The notes beneath the pieces are model-generated. The model saw nothing but the letters and a program-made list of their open reading frames with translations, had not been told where the DNA came from and ran no database searches. This document shows positions 16,065 to 26,519 of a stretch of 34,172 nt of DNA, one piece after another. Where the stretch lies: NCBI RefSeq assembly GCF_004571075.1, contig NZ_SPQP01000039.1:1-34172 (forward strand). Reading direction: 5' to 3'. The stretch's first letter is position 1, and each line of letters opens with the position of its first letter. The translations under genes and the position numbers were made by a program. The DNA comes from Blastococcus sp. TF02A-35. GTDB taxonomy: Bacteria; Actinomycetota; Actinomycetes; Mycobacteriales; Geodermatophilaceae.

Positions 16065-16084
16065 GGTCACCGGACCGGGTGACC
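16065..16084. repeat. inverted repeat in the serA/DUF805 gap
   Basis: GGTCACC-N6-GGTGACC is a perfect 7-bp inverted repeat in the 191-bp divergent gap, 104 bases before the DUF805 start. It could be an operator; nothing identifies the protein. A TACGAT at 16131-16136 is a -10 candidate for the DUF805 gene. Confidence 0.4.
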
Positions 16085-16188
16085 TTGGTTTCGGGCCTGT
16101 CGCGTCTCCCCACCACCGTGTGACGGCCACTACGATCCGCATCCCGGATGCCACCACGGGCAGCCGACCACCAGGAGGAACGCGGCAG

Positions 16189-16842
16189 ATGACCAACCCG
16201 ACCGACCCCTACGGGAGCGACCCGAACGGCGGCGCCCAGGGGCAGCCCGGCTGGGGCACTCCTCCGCCGCCGCCCCAGGGGCAGCAGCCCGGGTACGGCG
16301 CTCCCGGCTACGGCCAGGGCGCCCCCGGCTACGGGCAGGGCGCCCCCGAGTACGGCCAGGGCGCCCCCGGCTACGGCCAGGCTGCCCCCGGCTACGGCCA
16401 GGGCGCTCCCGGCTACGGCCAGGGCTACGCGCCGGCGCCGTCCTACGCCGGTGGACAGCCCTACGCCCCGCCGACGATGCCGCTCCCGGACGCCGTGCGC
16501 AGCGTCCTCACCCAGTACGCCGGCTTCTCCGGGCGGGCCCGGCGGTCCGAGTACTGGTGGTTCGCCCTCTTCAGCTTCGGTGTGTCGGTCCTGGCGAGCG
16601 CCATCGACGCGATGATCGGCGCCAGCGTCGTGAGCCTGATCGTCTCGCTGGGCCTGCTGATCCCGAGCCTGGCGGTCGGCGTGCGCCGGCTCCACGACAC
16701 CAACCGGTCCGGCTGGTGGCTGCTGATCGCCCTCGTCCCGCTCGTGGGCGCGATCGTGCTGATCGTCTTCTTCTGCACCGACAGCGAGCGCGGCCCGAAC
16801 CAGTGGGGCCCCTCGCCGAAGTACCAGCCGGCCGGTTACTGA
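16189..16842 (+). CDS. DUF805 membrane protein with a YGQGAPG repeat tail
   Basis: This is a 217-residue inner-membrane protein of the DUF805 family, function unknown. Residues 1-105 form a Pro/Gly/Gln/Tyr-rich cytoplasmic tail with repeated GYGQGAP units; the rest holds the family hallmarks FSGRARRSEYWWFALFSFG, the segment LAVGVRRLHDTNRSGWWLL and a final FFCTDSERGPNQWGPSPK, with three to four membrane helices. The ATG has AGGAGG ten bases upstream. It is convergent with ilvC across a bidirectional terminator, so it interrupts the serA-ilvC neighbourhood without joining either operon. The low-complexity tail resembles those of other actinobacterial small membrane proteins and may mediate self-association. 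Confidence 0.87.
   Translation: MTNPTDPYGSDPNGGAQGQPGWGTPPPPPQGQQPGYGAPGYGQGAPGYGQGAPEYGQGAPGYGQAAPGYGQGAPGYGQGYAPAPSYAGGQPYAPPTMPLPDAVRSVLTQYAGFSGRARRSEYWWFALFSFGVSVLASAIDAMIGASVVSLIVSLGLLIPSLAVGVRRLHDTNRSGWWLLIALVPLVGAIVLIVFFCTDSERGPNQWGPSPKYQPAGY
16306..16410 (+). repeat. five 21-bp tandem repeats inside the DUF805 gene
   Basis: There are five in-frame copies of a 21-bp unit encoding GYGQGAP, with silent changes (GGC/GGG, GCC/GCT) and two amino acid changes (EYGQGAP, GYGQAAP). Partial units flank it on both sides. Copy number is likely to vary between strains. Confidence 0.9.
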
Positions 16843-16863
16843 CCGGTCCGGTAGAGGACGCGC

Positions 16864-16895
16864 GACGGCCCCGCTGCGGAAGCAGCGGGGCCGTC
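16864..16895. terminator. bidirectional terminator between DUF805 gene and ilvC
   Basis: GACGGCCCCGCTGC and GCAGCGGGGCCGTC form a perfect 14-bp stem around GGAA. It lies between two convergent stop codons and lacks a long T-run on either side. Confidence 0.85.
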
Positions 16896-16901
16896 GTCGT
16901 C

Positions 16902-18519
<1,618 letters not shown>

Positions 18520-18533
18520 CTGAGTCGTCTCCT

Positions 18534-20402
18534 TCAGACCTGGCCGTCGCCGAAGACCGGGCGCAGGTCGCGCGCGGCCAGGATGGCGTCGTTGCTGGCG
18601 CCCGCGGCGACCATGGGCCACACCTGGGCGTCGGCACCGACGACGAAGTCGATGACGACGGGGGCGTCGTTGATGGCCATGGCCTTCTCGATGACGGCGT
18701 CCACGTCGTCCTTGCTCTCGCAGCGCAGGCCGACGCAGCCCAGCGCCTCGGCCAGCGCCACGAAGTCGGGGATGCGGACGGGCTTGGGGGTGCCGTCGGC
18801 CTCCTGCGCGTGCAGCTTGGTGTTGGAGTAGCGGCCCTCGTAGAACAGGGTCTGCCACTGGCGCACCATGCCGAGGTTGCCGTTGTTGATGACGGCGACC
18901 TTGACCGGGATCCCCTCGATGGCGCAGGTGGCCAGCTCCTGGTTGGTCATCTGGAAGCAGCCGTCGCCGTCGATCGCCCAGACGGTGGTCTCCGGGCAGC
19001 CGTACTTCGCGCCCATGGCGGCGGGGACGGAGTAGCCCATCGTCCCGAGGCCACCGCTGTTGAGCCAGGTGCCCGGCTTCTCGTACTTGATGAACTGCGC
19101 GGCCCACATCTGGTGCTGGCCGACGCCGGAGGTGTAGATCGCGTCCGGGCCGGCGATGGCGCCCAGCCGCTCGATCACGTACTGCGGGGACAGCGCCCCG
19201 TCCTCGGGCCAGTCGTAGCCGAGCGGGTAGCGCTCCCGCCAGTCGTCGAGCTGCGCCCACCAGGCCGCGAGGTCGGGGGTCCGGCCGGCGGCGTGCTCGG
19301 CGCGGAGGGCCTCGACCAGCTGGGCGATGGTCTCCTTGGCGTCACCGACGATCGGCACGTCGGCCTTGCGGTTCTTGCCGATCTCCGCCGGGTCGATGTC
19401 GGCGTGGACGACCAGCGCCTCGGGCGCGAAGCTCGACAGCTCACCGGTGACCCGGTCGTCGAAGCGGGCGCCGAGGGCGACGATGACGTCGGACTTCTGC
19501 AGCGCCGTCACCGCGGCGACCGTGCCGTGCATGCCGGGCATGCCCAGGTGCTGCGGGCTGCTGTCGGGGAAGGCCCCCCGGGCCATGAGGGTCGTGACGA
19601 CCGGCGCGCCGGTGAGCTCGGCCAGCTCGGCGAGCTCCTCGGTCGCCTGCGCCTTGAGCACGCCGCCGCCGACGTACAGCACCGGGCGGGAGGCACCGGC
19701 GATCAGCGTCGCGGCCTCGCGGACCTGCTTGCCGTGCGGCCGGGTGGTCGGCTTGTAGCCCGGCAGGTCCATGCGCGGCGGCCAGGAGAAGTCGGTGGTG
19801 GCCTGGAGGACGTCCTTGGGGATGTCGACCAGGACCGGGCCGGGACGGCCGGTGGAGGCGAGGTGGAAGGCCTCGGCGATCCGCTGCGGGATCTCCGCGG
19901 CCGAGGTGACCAGGAAGTTGTGCTTGGTGACCGGCATCGTGATGCCGCGGATGTCCGCCTCCTGGAAGGCGTCGGTGCCGATGGCCGCGCTGGGCACCTG
20001 CCCGGTGATGGCGACGATCGGGACCGAGTCCATGTAGGCGTCGGCCAGCGGCGTGACCAGGTTGGTGGCGCCGGGGCCGGAGGTCGCCATGCAGACGCCG
20101 ACGCGGCCGGTCGCCTGCGCGTACCCGGTGGCGGCGTGGCCGGCGCCCTGCTCGTGCCGGACGAGCACGTGGCGCACCGCGGAGTCGAACAGCGGGTCGT
20201 ATGCCGGCAGGATCGCGCCGCCGGGGATGCCGAAGACCACGTCGACGCCGACGGCCTCGAGGGAGCGGACCAGGCTCTGCGCGCCGGTGATGCCGGCGGC
20301 GGGCTCGGCGGCGCTCTCCGCGACGGACCGGGCGGTCGTCTCGACGCCGGTGAGTGCTTCGGCCGCCTCGCGGGTGGCGGCCTCGTTCGGGGTGGTGGTC
20401 AT
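18534..20402 (-). CDS. ilvB: acetolactate synthase large (catalytic) subunit
   Basis: IlvB is the ThDP- and FAD-dependent enzyme that condenses two pyruvates to 2-acetolactate, or pyruvate with 2-oxobutanoate to 2-aceto-2-hydroxybutyrate. It has 622 residues, with an N-terminal extension of about 38 residues before the first domain ([19 protein letters not shown]). Catalytic E84 lies in [15 protein letters not shown], and ThDP/Mg binding is GDG (479-481) to NN (506-507). Three domains are evident: PYR-type at about 40-210, the FAD-binding middle, and the PP-type C-terminal. The ATG has AGGAG nine bases upstream. Its leader (20403-20589) contains a Val/Leu attenuator. Confidence 0.97.
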   Translation of the reverse strand: MTTTPNEAATREAAEALTGVETTARSVAESAAEPAAGITGAQSLVRSLEAVGVDVVFGIPGGAILPAYDPLFDSAVRHVLVRHEQGAGHAATGYAQATGRVGVCMATSGPGATNLVTPLADAYMDSVPIVAITGQVPSAAIGTDAFQEADIRGITMPVTKHNFLVTSAAEIPQRIAEAFHLASTGRPGPVLVDIPKDVLQATTDFSWPPRMDLPGYKPTTRPHGKQVREAATLIAGASRPVLYVGGGVLKAQATEELAELAELTGAPVVTTLMARGAFPDSSPQHLGMPGMHGTVAAVTALQKSDVIVALGARFDDRVTGELSSFAPEALVVHADIDPAEIGKNRKADVPIVGDAKETIAQLVEALRAEHAAGRTPDLAAWWAQLDDWRERYPLGYDWPEDGALSPQYVIERLGAIAGPDAIYTSGVGQHQMWAAQFIKYEKPGTWLNSGGLGTMGYSVPAAMGAKYGCPETTVWAIDGDGCFQMTNQELATCAIEGIPVKVAVINNGNLGMVRQWQTLFYEGRYSNTKLHAQEADGTPKPVRIPDFVALAEALGCVGLRCESKDDVDAVIEKAMAINDAPVVIDFVVGADAQVWPMVAAGASNDAILAARDLRPVFGDGQV

Positions 20403-20485
20403 CGCGCGGGTCTCCTGTGCCTTGCGGCGTGGTACGGGCTGGTGCGACGGTCAGCGTGCTCGCTGTGCGCCAGGTCACGGCCAAC

Positions 20486-20516
20486 AAAAAACCCCTCGTG
20501 CCACGGGCACGAAGGG
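20486..20516 (-). terminator. attenuator terminator of ilvBNC
   Basis: On the minus strand CCCTTCGTGCC and GGCACGAGGGG form an 11-bp stem (one U-G) with loop CGT, followed by six Ts. It lies between the leader peptide and ilvB, with about 83 bases to the ilvB start. Confidence 0.93.
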
Positions 20517-20518
20517 TC

Positions 20519-20546
20519 AGCGCGTCGGTCGGTGACCGGACGCGCT
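20519..20546 (-). promoter_or_regulatory. hairpin at the stop codon of the ilvB leader
   Basis: The arms AGCGCGTCCGGTC and GACCGACGCGCT pair with a single bulged C and a 3-base loop. The 5' arm begins within the leader UAG and the 3' arm ends two bases before the terminator stem. The geometry is the same as at cimA (12847-12872). Confidence 0.75.
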
Positions 20547-20589
20547 ACGCGAGTACGAGGACGCCGCTGGTGCGGGCGTCTGCGGGCAT
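20545..20589 (-). CDS. Val/Leu leader peptide of ilvBNC (MPADARTSGVLVLA)
   Basis: This is a fourteen-codon open frame whose codons 10-13 are Val-Leu-Val-Leu (GTC CTC GTA CTC), followed by Ala and TAG. The GTA codon is rare in such a GC-rich genome, which would sharpen sensitivity to Val-tRNA. It sits between a promoter candidate and an intrinsic terminator upstream of ilvB. Attenuation of ilvBNC by such peptides is established in Corynebacterium and Streptomyces; this sequence fits that model. No isoleucine codon is present, so isoleucine would be sensed by the separate cimA leader. Confidence 0.9.
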   Translation of the reverse strand: MPADARTSGVLVLA

Positions 20590-20610
20590 GCTGGTGCGAG
20601 GCACACCGAC

Positions 20611-20640
20611 ACTGTGCGCCTCCCGGCGCCGCGTCGTCAA
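20611..20640 (-). promoter_or_regulatory. promoter candidate for the ilvB leader
   Basis: TTGACG (minus strand, 20640-20635) and CACAGT (20616-20611) are separated by 18 bases; a start near 20604 would leave a 5' leader of about 15 bases before the leader peptide. The -35 overlaps the stop codon of the GGDEF-EAL gene. Confidence 0.5.
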
Positions 20641-23399
20641 CCGCCCTGTCCCACCAGGTGGACATCGGTGTCCAGATCTGCGAGAGCGCCGTCCAGGACG
20701 CTGGCGTCGAAGTCCTGCAGCATGGCCCGCAGCTCGGCCAGGGGCATCGGCCGGCCGAAGAGGTAGCCCTGCAGGAACCGGCAGTCCATGGCCCGCAGCT
20801 CGGCCAGCTGGCCGTCGGTCTCCACGCCCTCGGCGATGACGTCCATGCCCAGGGTTCGGCCGAGCTCGACCACGGCGGCCACCAGGGCCCGGCCCCGGGG
20901 GTCGGTCTCGATGTCGGCGATGAACTCCCGGTCCATCTTCAGGATGTGCACGGGCAGGCGGGCGAGGTAGGCCAGCGAGGAGTAGCCGCGGCCGAAGTCG
21001 TCGAGGGCGAGGACGCAGCCCATGCCGCGCAGCGTCGCCAGATCGCTCTCCAGCCGGGCCTGCTGGTCGATCATCACCGACTCGGTGAGCTCCAGGACCA
21101 GCTTGCCCGGGGGCAGCCCGGCCGCGGCCAGGGCCTGCGCCACGTCGGGGGCGAGGCAGCCGGCCTGCAGGTGGCGCATGGAGACGTTGACGCCCACCTG
21201 CACGTCGCGCCCGTCGGCGAGCAGCCGGGCGGCGTCGGCCGTGGCGGTCTTCAGCACCCACCGCTCCAGCGGCACGATCAGCCCGTCGTCCTCGGCGATC
21301 GGGATGAAGTCCTCGGGGCCGACCGTGCCGAGCAGCGGGTGCTCCCAGCGGACCAGCGCCTCCAGGCCCAGCACCCGCCGGTCCTCGACCCCCACGACCG
21401 GCTGGTAGACCACGCGCAGCTGGCCCTGCTCCAGCGCGAGCGGCAGGTCCCGGGCCAGCCGGGTGCGGCGGCCGAGCGCGTCGTCGATGCCCTCGCCGGA
21501 GGAGCGCACGCAGCGCTTGCCGGCGGCCTTGGCCGCCCGCAGCGCCACGTCCGCCTGCCGGACCGCGGCGGTGGTCGGCTGGCCGGCGTCCAGCCGCGCG
21601 ACGCCGATGCTGCCGGAGACGGCGAAGACCGGCCCGGTCCCGTCGTCCGCCGGCCCTGGGGCCCGGAAGGAGCGGTCGAGCGCGACCACCAGCCGCTCGG
21701 CCAGCCCGGTCGCCTCGTCGAGGTCCCCCGGGACGAGCAGGGCGAACTCGTCGCCGCCGAGGCGCGCCACGAGGTCCTGCTCGCGCGCCCGCTGGCGGAG
21801 CTGGTCGGCGACCTGGCACAGCAGCCGGTCGCCGGCGTCGTGCCCGGCGACGTCGTTGACGGCCCTGAAGCCGTCGAGGTCCACCAGCAGGACGCAGACC
21901 TTGTCCCCCGCCGCCGCCCGGGTGTGGGCGTCGTCCAGCTCGGCCATGAAGCGCGCCCGGTTCGGCAGCCCGGTGAGGTAGTCGGTGAACGCCATGCGCT
22001 CCAGCTCGCGCTGGGTCGAACGGCGGGCGGTGACGTCGCGCAGGTGCAGCACGAGGCCCTCGCGCAGCGCCGTCCCGGGGACCCCGGCCCGCGCCGCGCC
22101 GGAGAGCTCGACGTCGCGCCAGTCCCCCTCGCGGGCACGCAGCCGGACGACCGGCGGCACCGCCGCCGGGGCGGCCACGGTGTCGAGCGCCGCGGCGAGC
22201 ACGGCGTGGTCCGCCGGGTCGACGAGGTCGGCGAGGACGCGGTCGGTGAGGTCCCGCGCGGGCCACCCGAGCTGGCCGTGGGCGGGACCGGAGACCCACC
22301 GCACCCGGCCGTCGTCGTCCAGGACGACGGTGACGTCCTCCGCGCTGGCGGCCAGGGCCCGGAAGTAGGCCTCCGTCCGCTCCATGCGGCGGGTCAGCCG
22401 GCGGCCGTCGGCCGCCCACAGCAGCCCGCGCGCCGAGGTCTGCAGCACGACCAGGGCGACCATGACCTGCTCGAGCACGGAGAAGGTGTGCCCGGCGCCC
22501 AGCATCACGACGACGACACCGGCCACACCGTAGGCCGTCGCCTGGCCGGCCACCACGCCGAACATGGCGGGGCCGGACTCCTCCTCGGTCCCGGCCACCA
22601 GCGCGCCGGGGTCGGCGTCGACGGCCCGGACCGCCGCGGCCAGCATCGCCGTCCAGGCGAGGAGCGTGAGCACGTGGGACGCCTCTGCACCCAGGACGTT
22701 GGCCATCGCGCCCGCGACCGCGACCACCGCGAAGGAGGTCATGGTGGCCAGCAGCCACACCGCGGCCCTGCGCCGGGAGCGGCCCGCGCGCGAGACCGCC
22801 ATGAGGCCCATGCCGCACACCAGCGCGCCGGTCACGGGGTAGCCGACCACCATCAGTGCATCCACGAGGTCGCGGGTGCCGGCCGCCGCCTCGTCGAGCA
22901 CCAGCACGCCGACCAGCGCGACCGCCACCAGGACGATGCCGCCGTCGAGGAGCTCGCGCACGCCCGGGCGCCGGCCGGCCCGGGACGGCATCAGGAGCAG
23001 GCAGGCCGCGATGCCCAGCGGGACGGCGAGCACCTGCGGCACCTGGGCCAGGACGCTGCGCGAGCCGGCCGGGTCCACCAGGTAGACCAGCTCCGCGACC
23101 GTGAGCAGCCCGGCGACCGCGCCCAGCGCGCGCCAGGGCCGCCGGGACCGGGCGTCGAGCCGGCTCGCGTGCCGCGTGACCACCACGCCGGCCAGCACCG
23201 ACTCCACGGCGAGCACCAGGGGGAAGGCCGGCGACGTCCCGCTGCCGAGCGCGACGCGCAGGGCCACCGCCACCATGCCCAGCACGCCCAGGGCGGTCAG
23301 CGCCGCGGCCGACTCACGGCGCGCCCGCGGGTCGCGACCGGCCGGCAGGACCGGGGCCGGTCGGCCGGGGACGCCGCGGGAGCGCACGCGCGGGGTCAT
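20637..23399 (-). CDS. membrane GGDEF-EAL protein (c-di-GMP turnover)
   Basis: This 920-residue protein has a hydrophobic sensor region of about seven to nine helices (30-340), a PAS-like domain (about 345-475), GGDEF (about 475-640) and EAL (about 655-905). The synthase site GGDEF (548-552) is exact, and RxxD (REQD) lies five residues before it, the canonical product-inhibition I-site. The phosphodiesterase motifs are all present: EAL at 680-682, NVS, ELTES, DDFG (800-803), KMDREF, EGVET and QGYLFGRP. Both activities are therefore possible; the net direction cannot be predicted. The ligand of the membrane part is unknown. It lies between ilvD and the ilvB leader on the same strand but has no evident functional link to them. 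Confidence 0.9.
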   Translation of the reverse strand: MTPRVRSRGVPGRPAPVLPAGRDPRARRESAAALTALGVLGMVAVALRVALGSGTSPAFPLVLAVESVLAGVVVTRHASRLDARSRRPWRALGAVAGLLTVAELVYLVDPAGSRSVLAQVPQVLAVPLGIAACLLLMPSRAGRRPGVRELLDGGIVLVAVALVGVLVLDEAAAGTRDLVDALMVVGYPVTGALVCGMGLMAVSRAGRSRRRAAVWLLATMTSFAVVAVAGAMANVLGAEASHVLTLLAWTAMLAAAVRAVDADPGALVAGTEEESGPAMFGVVAGQATAYGVAGVVVVMLGAGHTFSVLEQVMVALVVLQTSARGLLWAADGRRLTRRMERTEAYFRALAASAEDVTVVLDDDGRVRWVSGPAHGQLGWPARDLTDRVLADLVDPADHAVLAAALDTVAAPAAVPPVVRLRAREGDWRDVELSGAARAGVPGTALREGLVLHLRDVTARRSTQRELERMAFTDYLTGLPNRARFMAELDDAHTRAAAGDKVCVLLVDLDGFRAVNDVAGHDAGDRLLCQVADQLRQRAREQDLVARLGGDEFALLVPGDLDEATGLAERLVVALDRSFRAPGPADDGTGPVFAVSGSIGVARLDAGQPTTAAVRQADVALRAAKAAGKRCVRSSGEGIDDALGRRTRLARDLPLALEQGQLRVVYQPVVGVEDRRVLGLEALVRWEHPLLGTVGPEDFIPIAEDDGLIVPLERWVLKTATADAARLLADGRDVQVGVNVSMRHLQAGCLAPDVAQALAAAGLPPGKLVLELTESVMIDQQARLESDLATLRGMGCVLALDDFGRGYSSLAYLARLPVHILKMDREFIADIETDPRGRALVAAVVELGRTLGMDVIAEGVETDGQLAELRAMDCRFLQGYLFGRPMPLAELRAMLQDFDASVLDGALADLDTDVHLVGQGG

Positions 23400-23462
23400 G
23401 GTGCGACCCGTCCGTGCCTGCTCGACCCACGTCCGTCCACATCCGCATGGTCGGCAGGTGCC

Positions 23463-23494
23463 GACCCTCCGCGAAGCCGACGCCGCGGAGGGTC
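23463..23494 (-). terminator. hairpin after ilvD
   Basis: GACCCTCCGCG and CGCGGAGGGTC form a perfect 11-bp stem with a 10-base loop, 13 bases past the ilvD stop. It separates ilvD from the GGDEF-EAL gene. Confidence 0.65.
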
Positions 23495-23507
23495 ACCCCA
23501 TGGGGGG

Positions 23508-25220
23508 TCAGCCGCAGATGGCGCCCTGCGCCGCCGAGCCGACGAGCTTGGCGTACTTGCCGAGGACGCCGGTCGTGTAGCGCGGGGGCAGCGGCTCCCA
23601 GCCGACCTTCCGCTCCGCCAGCTCCGCCTCGTCGACGAGCAGGTCGAGGGTGCGGGTGGTGAGGTCCAGCCGGATCCGGTCGCCGTCGCGGACGTGGGCG
23701 ATCGGGCCGCCGTCGGCGGCCTCGGGCGCGATGTGACCGACGCAGAGGCCCGTCGTCCCGCCGGAGAACCGGCCGTCGGTGAGCAGCAGGACGTCCTTGC
23801 CCAGCCCGGCGCCCTTGATCGCGCCGGTCACGGCCAGCATCTCGCGCATGCCCGGGCCGCCCCGCGGGCCCTCGTACCGGATGACGACGACGTCGCCGGC
23901 CTTGAGCGTGCCCTCGGTGACCGCGTCCATGGCGCCCTGCTCGCCGTCGAAGACGCGGGCGGTGCCCTCGAACACCTCGGCGTCGAAGCCGGCCGACTTC
24001 ACGACCGCACCCTCCGGGGACAGCGAGCCGCGCAGGATGGTGAGGCCGCCGGTGGTGTGGATCGGGTTGTTCATCGCGTGCACGATCGTGCCGTCGAGGT
24101 CCGGCGGGGAGATCTCGGCGAGGTTCTCGGCCATGGTCTTGCCGGTGACGGTCAGCGCGTCGCCGTGCAGGAGGCCGGCGTCGAGCAGCGCCCGCAGCAC
24201 GACCGGGACGCCGCCGACGCGGTCGATGTCGGTCATGACGAACCGGCCGAAGGGCTTGACGTCGGCGAGGTGCGGCGTGCGGTCACCGATCCGGTTGAAG
24301 TCCTCGAGGGTCAGGTCGACCTGGGCCTCGTGGGCGATCGCCAGCAGGTGCAGGACGGCGTTGGTCGAGCCGCCCAGCGCCATGACGACGGTGATGGCGT
24401 TCTCGAACGCCTCCTTGGTCATGATCTGCCGCGCGGTGATGCCCTTGCGCAGCAGGTTGACGACCGCCTCGCCCGAGGCGACGGCGAAGGCGTCGCGGCG
24501 GCTGTCGGGGGCCGGCGGGGCGGCGCTGCCCGGCAGCGCCATGCCGAGCGCCTCGGCCACGCTGGCCATCGTGTTGGCGGTGTACATGCCGCCGCAGGAG
24601 CCCTGGCCGGGGCAGGCGGCCTTCTCGATGGCGGTCAGCTCGTCACGGGTGATCAGGCCGCGCGCGCAGGCGCCGACGGCCTCGAACACGTCGATGATCG
24701 TGAGGTCGTCGCGGTCGCCGAGCTTCCCCGGCAGCGTGGAGCCGGAGTAGAGGAAGACGCTGGCGAGGTCCAGGCGCGCGGCGGCCATCAGCATGCCGGG
24801 CAGCGACTTGTCGCAGCCCGCGAGCAGCACCGAGCCGTCGAGTCGCTCGGCGAACATGACCGTCTCGACCGAGTCGGCGATGACCTCGCGGGAGACCAGC
24901 GAGGCGCGCATGCCCTCGTGGCCCATGGAGATGCCGTCGGAGACCGAGATGGTGCCGAACTCCAGCGGGAAGCCGCCGGCGGCGTGCACGCCCTCCTTGG
25001 CCCGCTTGGCCAGCCGGTCGAGGGAGAGGTTGCAGGGGGTGATCTCGTTCCAGGACGAGGCCACGCCGATCTGCGGCTTGCTGAAGTCGTCGTCACCCAT
25101 GCCGACGGCGCGCAGCATGGCGCGGGCGGGGGCCTTGGCGTCCCCGTCGGTCACCTCGTGGCTGCGGGGCTTGAGGTTGGCGGTCTCGCTGCCGGCGGGG
25201 CGGTCTTCCACGGTCGTCAC
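23508..25220 (-). CDS. ilvD: dihydroxy-acid dehydratase
   Basis: IlvD dehydrates the dihydroxy acids made by IlvC to the 2-oxo acids of valine and isoleucine. It has 570 residues, the short actinobacterial form. Fe-S ligand candidates are C63 (NEITPCN), C136 (AGCDKSLPG) and C209 (CPGQGSCGG), which fits the [2Fe-2S] class; [10 protein letters not shown] supplies the catalytic serine. GTG at 25220 lies seven bases past TAGCAT (25228-25233), so the mRNA should start at the initiation codon. It is monocistronic, closed by a hairpin, and divergent from the XRE regulator. Confidence 0.96.
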   Translation of the reverse strand: MTTVEDRPAGSETANLKPRSHEVTDGDAKAPARAMLRAVGMGDDDFSKPQIGVASSWNEITPCNLSLDRLAKRAKEGVHAAGGFPLEFGTISVSDGISMGHEGMRASLVSREVIADSVETVMFAERLDGSVLLAGCDKSLPGMLMAAARLDLASVFLYSGSTLPGKLGDRDDLTIIDVFEAVGACARGLITRDELTAIEKAACPGQGSCGGMYTANTMASVAEALGMALPGSAAPPAPDSRRDAFAVASGEAVVNLLRKGITARQIMTKEAFENAITVVMALGGSTNAVLHLLAIAHEAQVDLTLEDFNRIGDRTPHLADVKPFGRFVMTDIDRVGGVPVVLRALLDAGLLHGDALTVTGKTMAENLAEISPPDLDGTIVHAMNNPIHTTGGLTILRGSLSPEGAVVKSAGFDAEVFEGTARVFDGEQGAMDAVTEGTLKAGDVVVIRYEGPRGGPGMREMLAVTGAIKGAGLGKDVLLLTDGRFSGGTTGLCVGHIAPEAADGGPIAHVRDGDRIRLDLTTRTLDLLVDEAELAERKVGWEPLPPRYTTGVLGKYAKLVGSAAQGAICG

Positions 25221-25227
25221 GGCGGCG

Positions 25228-25233
25228 ATGCTA
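25228..25233 (-). promoter_or_regulatory. -10 of ilvD, leaderless
   Basis: TAGCAT on the minus strand, with seven bases to the GTG at 25220. No convincing -35 is seen. Confidence 0.55.
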
Positions 25234-25270
25234 TGCCGGTCCGGCCCCGCCGCTCCGGTTGCGTTGATAC

Positions 25271-25284
25271 TGGTACCGGTACCA
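25271..25284. promoter_or_regulatory. palindromic operator candidate of the XRE regulator
   Basis: TGGTACCGGTACCA is a perfect 14-bp palindrome, 18 bases before the XRE start. It directly follows the -10-like TGATAC (25265-25270), so a bound protein would block that promoter. Autoregulation is inferred. Confidence 0.6.
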
Positions 25285-25302
25285 CCACCGATCGGAGCCC
25301 TC

Positions 25303-26124
25303 GTGACCGCCACCGCCCGCCGTGAGCTGGCCGAGTTCCTCGGCTCCCGACGTCGCCAGGTGAGCCCGGCCGCGGTCGGCCTGCCCGCGGGCGGCAACCG
25401 GCGGACGCCGGGGCTGCGGCGGGAGGAGGTCGCGCTGCTCGCCGGGGTGAGCCACACCTGGTACACGTGGCTGGAGCAGGGCCGCGACATCCGGCCCTCC
25501 CGGCAGGTGATGGACGCCCTGGCGCGCACCCTGCGGCTGTCGCCGGCCGAGCACGAGTACCTGCTGCGCCTGTCGGGGCACGGCGGCGCCCCGGCCGAGG
25601 GCCCGTTCGACGCGGTGCCGGCGCACCTGCAGCGGCTGATGGACGCCCTCACCCCCTCCCCCGTCTACGCGATCACCTCGAGCTGGTCGATCGTCGGCTG
25701 GAACCGGGCCTACGAGCGGCTGTACCCGGGCGTGGCCGCGATGGCGCCGGCCGACCGGAACCTGCTGTGGGCGGTGTTCACCGACCCCGCCGTCCGGGAC
25801 CTGCTCGGCGACTGGACGGCCGACAGCCGGCGCTTCCTCACCCAGTTCCGCGCCGAGGTCGGCCCGCGGCTGGCCGACCCCGAGGTCGTCGACCTGGTGA
25901 CCCGGCTGCAGGCGGCCAGCCCGAGCTTCCGGGAGGGCTGGGCGAGCCACGACGTCGACCGGTTCACCTCCACGGAGCGCCGCTTCGAGCACCCCGTCGT
26001 CGGCACGCTCGTCCTGGAGCACCACCAGCTCACCCCGGCCGACGCCCCCGGGATCCAGCTGGTCGTCTACACCGCCGTCGACGGCACCGGCACGGCCGCG
26101 AAGCTGTCGCGGCTGGCCGCCTGA
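25303..26124 (+). CDS. XRE-family regulator with MmyB-like ligand domain
   Basis: This 273-residue regulator has an N-terminal helix-turn-helix ([29 protein letters not shown], about 29-62) and a C-terminal MmyB-like ligand-binding domain (about 100-270) with [33 protein letters not shown] and [10 protein letters not shown]. Members of this family usually repress an adjacent oxidoreductase gene; here the divergent gene is ilvD and the downstream gene a PH-domain protein. The ligand is unknown. GTG at 25303 is chosen for GGAG six bases upstream. A perfect palindrome lies in its promoter. Confidence 0.88.
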   Translation: MTATARRELAEFLGSRRRQVSPAAVGLPAGGNRRTPGLRREEVALLAGVSHTWYTWLEQGRDIRPSRQVMDALARTLRLSPAEHEYLLRLSGHGGAPAEGPFDAVPAHLQRLMDALTPSPVYAITSSWSIVGWNRAYERLYPGVAAMAPADRNLLWAVFTDPAVRDLLGDWTADSRRFLTQFRAEVGPRLADPEVVDLVTRLQAASPSFREGWASHDVDRFTSTERRFEHPVVGTLVLEHHQLTPADAPGIQLVVYTAVDGTGTAAKLSRLAA

Positions 26125-26147
26125 GGGGTCTGGGAGGATCGGTCGTC

Positions 26148-26519
26148 GTGGACGCCCCTGCCCGCCTGCGGATGAACCGCACCGCGCTGTTCCCCGTCGG
26201 CTTCCTGGCTCTGTGCGCCCTCCCGCTGGCCACCACCGTGCCCGGGCTGCAGGTGCTGCTGCTGGTCCCCCTGGTTCTCACCGTGTGGGTGCTGCGGACC
26301 GGCCTGGACATCACCGGCGAGGGGCTCACGGTGCGCGCGCTGGTCGGCAGCCGGCACGTGCCGTGGGCGGAGGTCGCCGGCATCCGGGTGGGGCCGAAGG
26401 GTGACCTCTGGCTGGTCCGGACGGCCGGGACGGAGCTGCGGCTGCCCGTCGTGCGGGCGCGCGACCTGCCCCGGCTCGCCGACGCCTCCGGCGGCCGGAT
26501 CCAGCTGTCGGCTCAGTAG
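26148..26519 (+). CDS. PH-domain small membrane protein
   Basis: This is a 123-residue protein with two membrane helices (about 15-50, PVGFLALCALPLATTVPG and LLLVPLVLTVWVL), then a bacterial PH-like domain (GLDITGEGLTVRALVGSRHV-PWAEVAGIRV...LPVVRARDL), resembling the low-molecular-weight PH family PF10756. The function is unknown; some relatives occur near cell-envelope genes. The GTG follows GGAGG at ten bases. It lies 23 bases after the XRE gene and its stop overlaps the convergent dehydrogenase by seven bases. Confidence 0.78.
   Translation: MDAPARLRMNRTALFPVGFLALCALPLATTVPGLQVLLLVPLVLTVWVLRTGLDITGEGLTVRALVGSRHVPWAEVAGIRVGPKGDLWLVRTAGTELRLPVVRARDLPRLADASGGRIQLSAQ

Noticed and set aside
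16306-16410. The 21-bp repeats as a CRISPR-like array.
   Set aside because: The units are directly adjacent with no spacers and are in frame within a coding region.
20492-20560. ACGAGG/CCTCGT pairing between the Leu codons of the ilvB leader and the terminator 3' arm.
   Set aside because: Only six base pairs, and a ribosome stalled at those codons would mask the site, giving the opposite of normal attenuation; probably chance.
18810-25325. A 2171-codon open frame on the plus strand opposite ilvB, the GGDEF-EAL gene and ilvD.
   Set aside because: It runs antisense through three well-identified genes, consists of low-complexity Gly/Arg/Ala/Asp/His-rich sequence with no domain, and is the expected effect of very high GC on stop codon frequency.
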